A stretch of 64,000 nt of DNA from Lithodes maja (lineage: Eukaryota > Arthropoda > Malacostraca > Decapoda > Lithodidae). The DNA is taken from the NCBI GenBank assembly GCA_037953745.1, contig JBAKBP010007929.1:1-64000 (forward strand), written 5' to 3'. Both the position numbers and the translations under genes were made by a program. A model generated the notes under the pieces. That model had not been told where the DNA came from. It did not search any database and saw nothing but the letters and a program-made list of their open reading frames with translations. Positions 11,563 through 22,740 of this stretch are shown in pieces (positions within the stretch are counted from its first letter, which is position 1; every line of letters starts with the position of its first letter).

Positions 11563-12697
11563 TTAGTAGTTAAGATAAGTGGATCACGAAGCATTGGTTG
11601 GCTTTCATATTGCCGCTTCCTATAATTATTAGTGTTCTGCTGGATTAGATAATGCTAGACTAGGAGTCTGATATTATAGGTATTGTTTCCTATGAGTGCT
11701 GGCTTCAGTTAAAAGCGGCACGACATACCTGAGAACTGGAGTTGATTGAGTAAATTCTAGTCTGTGTGCCATTGAGAGTAGAGCATGCACGAATGAGGGT
11801 TTTTTGCCTATACCATTCTGCACTGTTCTAGTCTCGATTGTTTGTCTTTGAGGTACGCCAGGAGAACGCTTAATACTTCGGTATTAAGGTTTCTCAAGAG
11901 AGCTACCCTTCATTATAACGTAATATTTGACGCACAGACTTGAGATTTGCACTAGGCTATGCAGCATGCCATGCGCACCAGTATCTCGTATCATTGACTC
12001 TAGCTAGACTTTATCAGTCACAGTAGACATTAAGTATACTAACCTAATTACTCTTTTTATGCATACCCATTTTATTATTACACAAGCATTTCGCAGCCTA
12101 GTTTGATGTATTGAGACACAAACGACTTAGGCTCTTTTTGTTGATAGGAATACTGCATTGTCGTGGCGATTATTATTAGTGTTGTAGTGTTTAGGATATT
12201 TTTGGCTCCGACGGCATTATATATTCTGCCTTTTTGTGTGCATAGCCTGCACGAGCATTGTTCCGCTGCCTGCCTTTTTGGGTTCCATTTCCGATACGAG
12301 CATCTTTATAGCATCTAACATATTTTAAAGAAGATTCCTTGTTAGTGTTGAAGGACTTTAGTGCACTTTCTTTCATGCAGGAGTGCCTGACATTTATTGA
12401 TTAAAGTAACGTAAGCTGTAACTTCTCTTACCACCTTACTTTGCATACCATAACCAAGCACCTTCGGTTATAGGTAGTAATAGGCTGTTTTCACATAACA
12501 TTAAGCCTAGAGTAGACGCACATTTATTGAGAGTTTGATAGCCTATTATTGCATATAGAACTCTGTAGAGTATTTGTGTTCTTTGTTCACTGGGAATATA
12601 CTTCAGAGGTTGGAGCTAGCGCTTTCCGTTGTAACATTTATGCCATTACTAGTCCAATGAATAAGAGCCCTGATATATTTGAACCCCAGTCGTAACA
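11563..12697 (+). repeat. Gypsy-A 5' LTR, second part
   Basis: It continues the LTR begun at 3189 and matches 17229-18360. It ends CCCCAGTCGTAACA. It includes the hairpin at 11862-11895 (8-bp stem, TTCG loop). Differences from the 3' copy include a 3-bp indel near 12318. Confidence 0.93.
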
Positions 12698-12720
12698 AAT
12701 GGCGACCTTACCTAGGATTT
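12698..12720 (+). promoter_or_regulatory. Gypsy-A primer-binding site
   Basis: The bases after the LTR read aa then TGGCGACCttacctagg. TGGCGACC two bases after the LTR recurs in elements B, C and E, so it is the reverse-transcription primer site. The TGG start matches a tRNA 3' CCA; the tRNA was not determined. Confidence 0.75.
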
Positions 12721-12916
12721 GGGGAACCTACATTTATTAGCAGGGAACATTTGTTGTTTTGGAGAATATTTTGCGGGGATCAGCAAGAATATTTTTTTTT
12801 TTTGCAACATAGTATAGCCCTTGAGTATTTCCCAGAATTGTTGTGTGTATATTGAGGTATAAGAGTTTGGGGTGCTTCTTTTCTGAATATTGTGGTGAGA
12901 AATTTTTGTGAGCATC

Positions 12917-14608
12917 ATGTCTTATACCGGATCAGAGGAGAATGGAGACACAGTACGTCATGTTGAAACTGAGGAACAGCAGTATGGTGAAATGGTTAAT
13001 CAGGGTGGGTTGCCCCTGGGGGGACCACCGGTAATTTTAAACAGTAACCGTGTTCCTGATCAGTCTGTCTCGCACTTATGGAAACTGGTTCCTGTGTTTG
13101 ATGAGAGTGGGGTAACAGAATTTTTCGCACGCTTTGAGAAGAAGTGCCAGGAACACCAGTGGCCAGAGAATAAATGGGCAGCACTTGTATCCTCTAGAAT
13201 AAGAGGCAAGGGTCTTAAAGTCTACGATGCGTTACCTTTGGAGTCATGTATTGTGTATGAGGATCTCAAGGAGGATGTCCTGAGGGCTTACGAATTGCAA
13301 CCAGAAACGTACCGTTTGAAGTTCCGGGGTGTAACTAAGGGAAGATATAGCACCTTTTTGGAACACGCCCGGGACTTGTCCGATGCTATGGGGAACTGGC
13401 TCCGACCTGAGAAGGTCACAACATTTGATGAAATTAAGCAGTTAATGATGTTGGAGCAGTTCTTTAAGAGCACGGGCGGTGATCTAACTTTGAACTTGAA
13501 GGAGAAAAACCCAAGAACTCTAGTCGAAGCAGCAGAAATGGCTGATCGACGGCTGTCGTTGATTCGGGGTTGCGGGTCCTCACAGAAGTACGATGTAAGT
13601 GCTAAGGACCGTTATCCTCCCCCTCCCCATAACAATGACACATTTAAACAGAAGAGCCATGAAACTAAAACTGAATCCAAACCTTACATCACACCGCATG
13701 TGAAAAGTCAGGGGCCTTTTACATCACAGTATAAGCCGAAACCGAAATTTATGTGTTTTAGTTGCCACCAGGAGGGTCATAAGGCAAATGAGTGCCCTAG
13801 TCGACCTCCTCCGGCAGCCGTGTCTTTTGCTCACGGCATTGGAGTGTTCAAGAGGACATCGGAGTTTGTTAGAGGCATTTCTTCCGAGGTAAATACACTG
13901 CCAGTGCAGAAGGATCCGGAAGGCTTATTCCCTGTCCGTGATGCCTTTAGTGACCACAGGGGACTCGGTTGTGTGGAGTGGGGGGGTAGAAGACATGAGG
14001 TGAGAATTTTGCGTGACACTGGGGCATCGCAAACACTGTTGAGAAATTTCACTGGTAAACCTGTAAATACGGCGCGGGTGGTTGTGGTTCAGGGAGTTAA
14101 TGCAACAAGGTCATACCCGCTTGTAAGAATGAAGATGGAGGTTGATGGTGTGACTCGTGACCTGGATGTAGGGATTGTGGAGAAGTTGCCTGTTGGGGGC
14201 GTCGACCTCCTTCTCGGCAACGACTTTGCGGGACCTACTTCTGAGGCTCCACCCTTGGTCGTTGCCGAGAAGCTGGCCGACGTGAGTAGGGAGGAGCAGG
14301 AGTGGGTTGAGAAGTGTCCGGGGCAGCCTATGGCGTGTGTTGTCACCGGATATTCTGCATCCAGGGAGTTACATTCTGGTCAACAATCTTTAGATCAGCG
14401 GAGGAAGGGTACCGAGAAGGGGTTGAAAGTTGATGCGGTTGAGAGTTTAGTATCAGCGGACATTCTCGGGGACTCAGTATTAGGACCAAATATCGAGTCT
14501 GAAGAAGACCCAGTAACTGTTCCTGAAGGGGCAGTGGATGGGCTTAAAAAGACGATGAGACAGCAACGTATGCAGAGAGAGAGCAACGGGAGGCCAAACT
14601 TAATGTAG
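12917..14608 (+). CDS. Gypsy-A Gag-protease
   Basis: The open frame of 563 aa starts at ATG 12917; an in-frame GTG lies three codons upstream, and the ATG is preferred. Gag has the capsid-like segment DESGVTEFFARFEKKC near residue 65 and an ETYRLKFRGVTKG motif near 130. A CCHC zinc knuckle (CFSCHQEGHKANEC) lies near 280. The retropepsin active site LRDTGASQTLL is near 367 and the VDLLLGNDF motif near 430. Compared with B, the N-terminal domain and coiled coil are missing, so Gag is shortened by roughly 170 residues. The frame stops at 14606-14608 where B continues into integrase. Gag and protease look intact, which fits an element that still packages its RNA but borrows pol. Confidence 0.88.
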   Translation: MSYTGSEENGDTVRHVETEEQQYGEMVNQGGLPLGGPPVILNSNRVPDQSVSHLWKLVPVFDESGVTEFFARFEKKCQEHQWPENKWAALVSSRIRGKGLKVYDALPLESCIVYEDLKEDVLRAYELQPETYRLKFRGVTKGRYSTFLEHARDLSDAMGNWLRPEKVTTFDEIKQLMMLEQFFKSTGGDLTLNLKEKNPRTLVEAAEMADRRLSLIRGCGSSQKYDVSAKDRYPPPPHNNDTFKQKSHETKTESKPYITPHVKSQGPFTSQYKPKPKFMCFSCHQEGHKANECPSRPPPAAVSFAHGIGVFKRTSEFVRGISSEVNTLPVQKDPEGLFPVRDAFSDHRGLGCVEWGGRRHEVRILRDTGASQTLLRNFTGKPVNTARVVVVQGVNATRSYPLVRMKMEVDGVTRDLDVGIVEKLPVGGVDLLLGNDFAGPTSEAPPLVVAEKLADVSREEQEWVEKCPGQPMACVVTGYSASRELHSGQQSLDQRRKGTEKGLKVDAVESLVSADILGDSVLGPNIESEEDPVTVPEGAVDGLKKTMRQQRMQRESNGRPNLM

Positions 14609-16093
14609 GAGGGGGGCATGAGTTGTTTCGCAAACACTTGGATAGGCTTGCTCCTTCGGACATTCGTAAGTTGCAATTGGAAGACCCAGAGGTTCTTGAA
14701 TGTGGTACCGGTGCTGTCGAGTTGAAGGAGGACAGTGTTGCACAGTCGAGAGATGTAGCAACGAGGTACCCTGACGCGTACCCTATGAGAAATGGGTCAG
14801 TGAAGACGGTGGTCCGAAGCTTGCTAGTGTATTTTTCCCGGTATGGTTACCCGCAGGGGCTTCAGTCAGTCCAGGGACCCAACTTCACTTCTAGCCTCTT
14901 TGTACAAGCAATGCCGCAGCATGGGATTGTTGGGGTTGTGTCATCTGCGTATCATCCGGAGAGCCAGGGTGTGTTAGAGCGATGGCACTCAGCCTTGAAA
15001 TCTGTGCTTCGTTGTTGTTGCTTTGAGAGTGGGAGGGATTGGGATCTTGGCCTGCCATGTGTTTTGTTTGCTGTGTGGGAGGTACCTGGGGAGATTTTGG
15101 GATTCAGCCCTAATGAGCTCGTCTTTGGACACCGTGTCAGAGGGCCTCTCTATATGGTTGAAGAAGTATGGGAGGGTGCAGAAAAACCTTGTTCTATGCT
15201 CAAGTGTGTCCTCAACAGTCGAGAACGGATGTTGCGCAGTCTGGAGTTGGCTGGCCGTAATTTGACTAGCTCTCAGGCCCTCATGAAGGACAGGTACGAC
15301 CTCAAGGTTGAACTTGGGGAGTTTCACGTGGGTCAGGAGGTGTTGATTCTACTGCCCCTTGTAGGTCACCCCTTATCCGCGAAGTACACTGGTCCTTATA
15401 GGGTGGGGGAGGAGCTATCGGACCTGGTTTACTTGGTAGCCACTCCAGACAGACGGAAGCGCAATCAGGTATGTCATGTTAATCCCATGAAGGAGTATGG
15501 GAGGCACCCCCCCTGAGCCTCTCACTGTGCCTGTGATGACGTTTAGCAGTCAAGGTGGAGAAGGAGAACGGGACAGTTAAGCTCAGGTGGAGGATAACTG
15601 GAAGGATGAGAAGTTCAAATGGGCGCCTGAGTGTGAGAAGGTGTTTAGAGAAGTAAAACACCTGTTGTGCACTCACCCGATCCTCAGGGCCCCTGACTTT
15701 AGCCTACCTTTCCAACTAGCAACGGAGGCTAGTGGTGTGGGGGCTGGTGCCGTCCTTGTGGAAAAGGACGATGATGGGCTGGAGCATCCTGTTAGTTTCT
15801 GCTCGGAGAAGTACAATTCGGCCCAGGGGAGCTGCTCTGTTGTCGAGGAGGAGCTGCTGGCGGTTGTACTTGCTCTGAGGCATTTCGAGGTCTGTGTTCC
15901 AGCCTATGGTCCGGTCATTGTAGTTTACCCAGATCATCACCCTCTCAAGTTCTTGGACCAGTTTCACAATCGGAATATGAGGCTGACCAGGTGGTCACTA
16001 AGGTTATTGGTATATAACCTGGACATACGCCATATTGCCGGTTGTGACAACGTGGTTGCAGATGGTCGTTCAAGGGTATATGATCCTGGGTAG
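14609..16093 (+). pseudogene. Gypsy-A pol remnant: integrase core and RNase H, RT deleted
   Basis: Right after the Gag-protease stop the frame shifts and pol homology resumes (LDRLAPSDIRKLQLEDPE). A deletion joins that linker directly to DVATRYPDAY, removing the integrase zinc-binding region and first catalytic Asp. The second catalytic Asp is changed (SVQGPNF where B has SDQGSNF); the Glu region (GVLERWH) remains. After the GPY-like tail, a stop at 15514-15516 and a second deletion remove the entire RT and join to FKWAPECEK at the start of the RNase H segment (15587-16093). RNase H has LATEASG in place of LATDASG and ADGRSR for ADCLSR. No active enzyme is expected. Confidence 0.88.
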
Positions 16094-16569
16094 ATTGACA
16101 CACGGGTAGCCTCCTGCTTTAGTTTGAATGGTATTTTGCGCTTGGTGCTTGTTGGCTCGCGGTTGTAGCCCAGCGTATTGGGTCGTAAAGCAGGAGTTGA
16201 GCGTTTGGTATAGAAGAAAAAACTAGGCTTGCCCCTATAGTGCAGCCGAAATAAACAAATTATAAACATAAAAATCAAATAAAAAACTTTCTTTGATAGT
16301 TGAATTTTTTTCAGTATGTTATAGCAGTAATTCTGAGTTGCACTCCTCTCAGAATGCTGGGCTAGAGAAGCTCGCTCTTGAGGAGCATAACTACATATAA
16401 TTTAACCTATTGTGTTGGGAGGGTTATAATTTTGGAAAAAATGTTTTGTTGAAGAACTGTGCCAGATATTTTACTGCCGCTGGGTGATGGGAAGTGGAGA
16501 TATAGCATGGGTTCTAACCATCAGATTTTTGTGAGCCTTGGGGCCTCTGAGAAAAATCTTGGGGGGGGT
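16094..16569 (+). other. Gypsy-A 3' untranslated region and polypurine tract
   Basis: This non-coding segment starts gattgacacacgggtagc and is shared with elements B and C. It contains a perfect 10-bp stem, CTCCTGCTTT at 16111-16120 with AAAGCAGGAG at 16187-16196. The polypurine tract (cttggggggggtt) ends at the 3' LTR. Confidence 0.7.
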
Positions 16570-18360
16570 TGTGACGTTAACCACTCCGTTAGAACCACAT
16601 GGCTTGTCCTACAGTGACTCACTAGGATCGCCAGGGCAGTGGATGGGGCTACAGTTTATGTATTAGAGTGTGCTTTATTTCATATGAAAGCTCGTGTCAT
16701 GGGCAGTCCAGAAAGGCTCTTTGTTTTCGCCCATGTCAAGGCTTTATATATTTAATTGTAAAGTATATGTTTTATCATTAACTAGTAATGATAGGATCTG
16801 GGAGAGAGAGAGGGAGTAGAACAGAGTGAGAGGGGGCGCGCAGTGTTTTTTGTCCCGCTCGATGACGTCACGGCTGGCTGCCTCGCGGGGGTTGGTGGAG
16901 GGAGGTCCTTACCATGCTGCGAGCTTTGTTAGTGGTTAGATTTACTTGTAACCGCTTTTTTCCCACGCGGCTCGAGCTAGTGCGAGTATATATACAGTTC
17001 CTCGCCACTCTCTCCCTCAGATCTGGTTTCTAGAACACACCCATCTTTTTTCCCTTGCTATCTGTTCCCGCTCCGTACCTGAGAATCTTTTCCTCTGCCT
17101 ATCTCTCTCATTTTCCATATCTTTCACCACCTTTTATTAATATTATACCCCCTCTGGTTAACTCTGCAAAATCAGCTTCATGCTGGCCAGTTGTATTGTG
17201 TATTAAGGTCTGATATAGCCTATGTATGTTAGTAGTTAAGATAAGTGGATCACGAAGCATTGGTTGGCTTTCATATTGCCGCTTCCTATAATTATTAGTG
17301 TTCTGCTGGATTAGATAATGCTAGACTAGGAGTCTGATATTATAGGTATTGTTTCCTATGAGTGCTGGCTTCAGTTAAAAGCGGCACGACATACCTGAGA
17401 ACTGGAGTTGATTGAGTAAATTCTAGTCTGTGTGCCATTGAGAGTAGAGCATGCACGAATGAGGGTTTTTTGCCTATACCATTCTGCACTGTTCTAGTCT
17501 CGATTGTTTGTCTTTGAGGTACGCCAGGAGAACGCTTAATACTTCGGTATTAAGGTTTCTCAAGAGAGCTACCCTTCATTATAACGTAATATTTGACGCA
17601 CAGACTTGAGATTTGCACTAGGCTATGCAGTATGCCATGCGCACCAGTATCTCGTATCATTGACTCTAGCTAGACTTTATCAGTCACAGTAGACATTAAG
17701 TATACTAACCTAATTACTCTTTTTATGCATACCCATTTTATTATTACACAAGCATTTCGCAGCCTAGTTTGATGTATTGAGACACAAACGACTTAGGCTC
17801 TTTTTGTTGATAGGAATACTGCATTGTCGTGGCGATTATTATTAGTGTTGTAGTGTTTAGGATATTTTTGGCTCCAACGGCATTATATATTCTGCCTTTT
17901 TGTGTGCATAGCCTGCACGAGCATTGTTCCGCTGCCTGCCTTTTTGGGTTCCATTTCCGATACGAGCATCTTTATAGCATCTAACATTTAAAGAAGATTC
18001 CTTGTTAGTGTTGAAGGAGTTTAGTGCACTTTCTTTCATGCAGGAGTGCCTGACATTTATTGATTAAAGTAACGTAAGCTGTAACTTCTCTTACCACCTT
18101 ACTTTGCATACCATAACCAAGCACCTTCGGTTATAGGTAGTAATAGGCTGTTTTCACATAACATTAAGCCTAGAGTAGACGCACATTTATTGAGAGTTTG
18201 ATAGCCTATTATTGCATATAGAACTCTGTAGAGTATTTGTGTTCTTTGTTCACTGGGAATATACTTCAGAGGTTGGAGCTAGCGCTTTCCGTTGTAACAT
18301 TTATGCCATTACTAGTCCAATGAATAAGAGCCCTGATATATTTGAACCCCAGTCGTAACA
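16570..18360 (+). repeat. Gypsy-A 3' LTR
   Basis: This uninterrupted 1791-bp LTR begins TGTGACGTTAACC and ends CAGTCGTAACA. It carries a TATATATA-type box near 16986. The TGCA target duplicate follows at 18361-18364, after which element F gag resumes. Confidence 0.94.
17528..17561 (+). promoter_or_regulatory. LTR hairpin, A type
   Basis: The stem GAGAA..TTCTC encloses CTTAATAC-TTCG-GTATTAAG, with perfect 8-bp inner pairing and a TTCG loop. It lies between cgccag and caagagagc. The same hairpin is at 11862-11895 in the 5' LTR. Confidence 0.75.
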
Positions 18361-18364
18361 TGCA

Positions 18365-19646
18365 TCAAAGACACATTTGGGTGGTTTTGGTTATTTGGGG
18401 AGGCAGTTACGGCGGCTACTGGCGGCCCCGATCTCTCGGCTCTCTCCTTAGCCCAACACTGATAAGCTAAGTGGCCTCTCTTGCCACAATAGGTACACAC
18501 TTTCGGGGATACATTTCCCTTTTAAGCATTATTATTATTAGTTTGGGCCCCACCTCTGTTACCATTACCAGGAGTCACATTCTTAGTTGGGGGAGCATTT
18601 TTAGTTTGGCTTACGTGGGGAGACGTTACAGGCTTTTGCGAGTGACTAGATTTATCAGATTAGTGATTGGAGAACTTAATATTATCATAGGGATTTTTCC
18701 CACGAAATTTGTTATTTAGTACATAAGTATCAGCCATGTCTGCAGCTTCGGCAAGAGTTTCTACCTTTTTCCCTCTCAAATGATAGGCTACTGGTGAATC
18801 TACCTTCCATAGGAAGTTCTCAAGCAAGATTAACTCTTTCATACCCTTATACTCAGTGACATTCTTACTTGTTAGCCAGTTATTTAAAGTTTTGTTCATG
18901 GTCCTGGCAAACACCGTATGAGTTTCCTCAAATTTGTTATGAGTCTTTCTGAAAGTCTGTCTATATGCTTCAGGCAGCAGTTTGTAGGTTTTTAGAATGG
19001 CTGGTTTGAGACGGTCATAGTCTTGCCGAACCTCAGACTCTACTGATATGTAAGTTTCCCGACCTTGTCCTGTCAACACCGTTTGCAACATAAATGGCCA
19101 CCGATCCCTTGTCCACCCCATACCTGTAGCAACCTCCTCGAACAACACAAAAAAGTCCTGAACATAGTCTTCGGTTTGAACGGGGAAATTACACTAGTCA
19201 TGGTTAATCCCGGAGGGGGAGCAAGCACATGGTTTTTGGCCTCTTTGAGCAGTTAATTGGGCCATCCGATATTCATGATCATGATGTGCCTGGGCAGCAT
19301 TTAACCTAGCTAAATAAAGATATTGCTCAGGGGTAAATCCCTCTGGCAAATGATCACCAGACCTCATCTGTATCCCATTACCGAGTCCTCCACCAGCCGC
19401 TCAATTTGGCTCACCGCCCTCGGCTCCGCCATGCTCACCGCCCTCGTCCCCATTATGCTCACCGCCCTTGTGAATCCCAAATAACTCTTGACTTTACAAT
19501 CTGGGCTATTTCAGGCTTTGACATATCAGAGACCGTTAGCTCAAGATACGAGGCTAGTACTATTAACTCTGCCTTGGACAAGTGATCGAGGTCATCGGCA
19601 ACGGGTGACGATTCTTAATGTCTTGCTTATTAATAATTTCAGGCAT
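18365..19646 (-). pseudogene. Element F gag
   Basis: This is a decayed Ty3/Gypsy Gag on the minus strand. The likely start ATG is at 19646-19644, followed by one early frameshift. The N-terminal region has a DDLDHLSKAELIVLA helix. The capsid-like domain lies at 19148-18660 (LPEAYRQTFRKTH, LTSKNVTEYKGMKELILLENF, AEAADMAD motifs). A CCHC knuckle (CTYCGKRGHLAYQC) is at about 18459-18500. Gypsy-A interrupts the frame at 18360, and the protease continues at 3188. Compared with A, B, C and E it is a divergent subfamily. Stops and frameshifts make it a relic. Confidence 0.8.
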
Positions 19647-19685
19647 GATTATGATATGGTATAAACTTATACAAAACGAATCCTG

Positions 19686-20532
19686 GCAAGGTCGCCAGTT
19701 AATCTGTTACGTATCTTGATTTAGAAGTGGTTAACTAAATAAATGAAGATAGAACAGTTAAGGTGTAAGTGTAGCAAAACAGCTGAAGGCCAAAAGAACG
19801 TAAAATATTAAAGTTAGTTCTGTTGTCACTTGCTTTCCCTCAGTTGTTGGGACAGTTATCCTTTATACTCTCTGATACACTTCAATTATATTTAATCAGT
19901 AAACTAGTTAAAGTTACATTTAAAGTTTAATATGAAATAGGCTATTTTTAACGAATACAAAAGTTCGTATGCAAGCAAAGTTTTAAGACACTAGAATATC
20001 TCAATTAATCTTGATTATCAGCAAAGTATTAAGATATTTTATATATAATTAATTTAAGTTTGTTAACCCTCTAAAGAATGTTTTACTCTTTCTATGTTAT
20101 CTCGTTATTCTTAGTTTATTATTATTATTCTCCTTTAGTATTTTATCTTATTTATTCTTATTACTGAAAGACATTTGACTAAATAAAATGGTAAGGAAGT
20201 ATTATAAAGTCACATATATAAAAGTGAATTATATTTATAAACGTAAATAAGGTATTTTACAATTAATCAAAATAATAAGCAATGAAAGTTATGATAGAGT
20301 TTCAGGATAGTTTTGCATACGTTCTGATTTCACTAAAGTACAAATTAAAGAATAATAGTCAGGTAAGCATTTAACTTATACAAGGCTTAATCCTTAATTA
20401 TGAATGACAATAGCTTTACATCCAGTTAGTTAATCGTTAATATGTAAAGTAGAATATTCACTCCCAAATCAACTCTGAATCAAACATTAATTCTAATCAC
20501 CAAAATGTAACAGTAATTCAAAATATATATCT
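19686..20532 (-). repeat. Element F primer-binding site and 5' LTR (outer end not resolved)
   Basis: On the minus strand the LTR ends with ..GATACGTAACA at 19705, followed by gattaac and TGGCGACC, the same primer-binding core as the other elements but with a longer spacer. The LTR runs right into AT-rich sequence. Its far end was not found, and it may extend to or beyond the minisatellite at 20533. Confidence 0.55.
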
Positions 20533-21697
20533 CTCCAAGTAAATTAAACACATATGATTTCTCCAAGTAAATTAAACACATATGATTTCTCCAAGTAAAT
20601 TAAACACATATGATTTCTCCAAGTAAATTAAACATATATGATTTCTCCAAGTAAATTAAACATATATGATTTCTCCAAGTAAATTAAACACATATGATTT
20701 CTCCAAGTAAATTAAACATATATGATGTCTCCAAGTAAATTAAACACATATGATTTCTCCAAGTAAATTAACATATATGATTTCTCCAAGTAAATTAAAC
20801 ACATATGATTTCTCCAAGTAAATTAAACATATATGATTTCTCCAAGTAAATTAAACACATATGATTTCTCCAAGTAAATTAAACATATATGATTTCTCCA
20901 AGAAAATTAAACACATATGATTTCTCCAAGTAAATTAAACATATATGATTTCTCCAAGTAAATTAAACATATATGATTTCTCCAAGTAAATTAAACATAT
21001 ATGATTTCTCCAAGTAAATTAAACATATATGATTTCTCCAAGTAAATTAAACACATATGATTTCTCCAAGTAAATTAAACACATATGATTTCTCCAAGTA
21101 AATTAAACATATATGATTTCTCCAAGTAAATTAAACACATATGATTTCTCCAAGTAAATTAAACATATATGATTTCTCCAAGTAAATTAAACACATATGA
21201 TTTCTCCAAGTAAATTAAACACATATGATTTCTCCAAGTAAATTAAACACATATGATTTCTCCAAGTAAATTAAACATATATGATTTCTCCAAGTAAATT
21301 AAACACATATGATTTCTCCAAGTAAATTAAACACATATGATTTCTCCAAGTCAATTAAACATATATGATTTCTCCAAGTAAATTAAACACATATGATTTC
21401 TCCAAGTAAATTAAACACATATGATTTCTCCAAGTAAATTAAACATATATGATTTCTCCAAGTAAATTAAACATACATGATTTCTCCAAGTAAATTAAAC
21501 ATATATGATTTCTCCAAGTAAATTAAACACATATGATTTCTCCAAGTAAATTAAACATATATGATTTCTCCAAGTAAATTAAACATATATGATTTCTCCA
21601 AGTAAATTAAACATATATGATTTCTCCAAGTAAATTAAACATATATGATTTCTCCAAGTAAATTAAACATATATAATTTATCCAAGTAAATTAAACA
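20533..21697. repeat. 28-bp minisatellite, about 41 copies
   Basis: The unit is ctccaagtaaattaaa + cacatatgattt. Two main variants, CACATATG and CATATATG, are intermixed. A few units carry single substitutions or a 1-bp deletion (near 20769), and the last units degenerate. There are no spacers, so it is not CRISPR-like. Confidence 0.95.
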
Positions 21698-21740
21698 GTA
21701 AAGTAAAATTATTTCTCCAATCACAAAATCTTAAAGCAAA

Positions 21741-21801
21741 TAGTCTCTCAGTGGGGACCATCGTTCTGATGGTCGATGGTTCGATCCCCACTGAGAGACT
21801 A
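21741..21801. repeat. Inverted repeat at the left edge of the 314-bp array
   Basis: The 17-nt arms TAGTCTCTCAGTGGGGA (21741-21757) and TCCCCACTGAGAGACTA (21785-21801) are perfect reverse complements around a 27-nt loop. The right arm belongs to the repeat unit, while the left arm exists only at this edge. Confidence 0.85.
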
Positions 21802-22445
21802 GAAACATTTAGTGGCTCACGTGTATTTGTGATATATTCTCAATATTTGTAACTCTCATGCTTTGTGGGTTAGAATTAAATGAAATCAATTTCAACCCGA
21901 GTTGCGTCGGGACACTCAAAAATCCGTGTATGGTATTCTGGAAATATGGATCCTACAACTAGGTTTGAATTGAAATATATTCGCCTAGTGGGTTTCCCTT
22001 CTCCCTAACATAAATAGGATAGAAGGCTGAGTGTCTTTTAGACTGCCGTGGTGTAATTGATTAAGCGTCGGCTATCGTTCTGATGGTCGATGGTTCGATC
22101 CCCACTGAGAGACTAGAAACATTTAGTGGCTCACGTGTATTTGTGATATATTCTCAATATTTGTAACTCTCATGCTTTGTGGGTTAGAATTAAATGAAAT
22201 CAATTTCAACCCGAGTTGCGTCGGGACACTCAAAAATCCGTGTATGGTATTCTGGAAATATGGATCCTACAACTAGGTTTGAATTGAAATATATTCGCCT
22301 AGTGGGTTTCCCTTCTCCCTAACATAAATAGGATAGAAGGCTGAGTGTCTTTTAGACTGCCGTGGTGTAATTGATTAAGCGTCGGCTATCGTTCTGATGG
22401 TCGATGGTTCGATCCCCACTGAGAGACTAGAAACATTTAGTGGCT

Positions 22446-22472
<27 letters not shown>
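21760..22472 (+). repeat. 314-bp tandem repeat with tRNA-like promoter boxes, 2.3 copies
   Basis: Copies start at 21760, 22074 and 22388 with a constant 314-bp spacing; the third is cut off by the AT tract. At each complete junction there is a tRNA-like head starting gactgccgtgg. It has an A-box-like TGGTGTAATTGATTAAGCG (22049-22067, 22363-22381) and a B-box-like GGTTCGATCCC (22092-22102, 22406-22416). It is probably a tRNA-derived SINE unit in tandem rather than a functional tRNA gene, because I could not fold a full cloverleaf with confidence. Confidence 0.75.

Positions 22473-22740
<268 letters not shown>

Larger units (their letters stand above)
3189..18360 (+). mobile_element. Gypsy-A LTR retrotransposon, deletion derivative, carrying a nested BEL element
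   Basis: LTRs begin TGTGACGTTAACC and end CGTAACA. The element is flanked by TGCA on both sides (3185-3188 and 18361-18364), a 4-bp target duplication within element F. The 5' LTR is split by the BEL/Pao insertion at 3848-11557; without it the element is about 7.5 kb. The interior (12698-16569) keeps an open gag-protease frame. The zinc-binding half of integrase and the whole RT are deleted, and a catalytic Asp is replaced in both the remaining integrase and RNase H. The two LTRs differ at only about six sites that I noticed, so insertion was recent although pol was already defective. Confidence 0.92.

Noticed and set aside
20533..21697. Regular 28-bp repeats resembling a CRISPR array
   Set aside because: Units are directly adjacent without spacers, and the context is an animal genome full of transposons; it is a minisatellite.
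22041..22108. Possible genuine tRNA gene
   Set aside because: A and B boxes are present, but a full cloverleaf is not convincing and the unit is tandemly repeated with a long non-tRNA body, as in a SINE.
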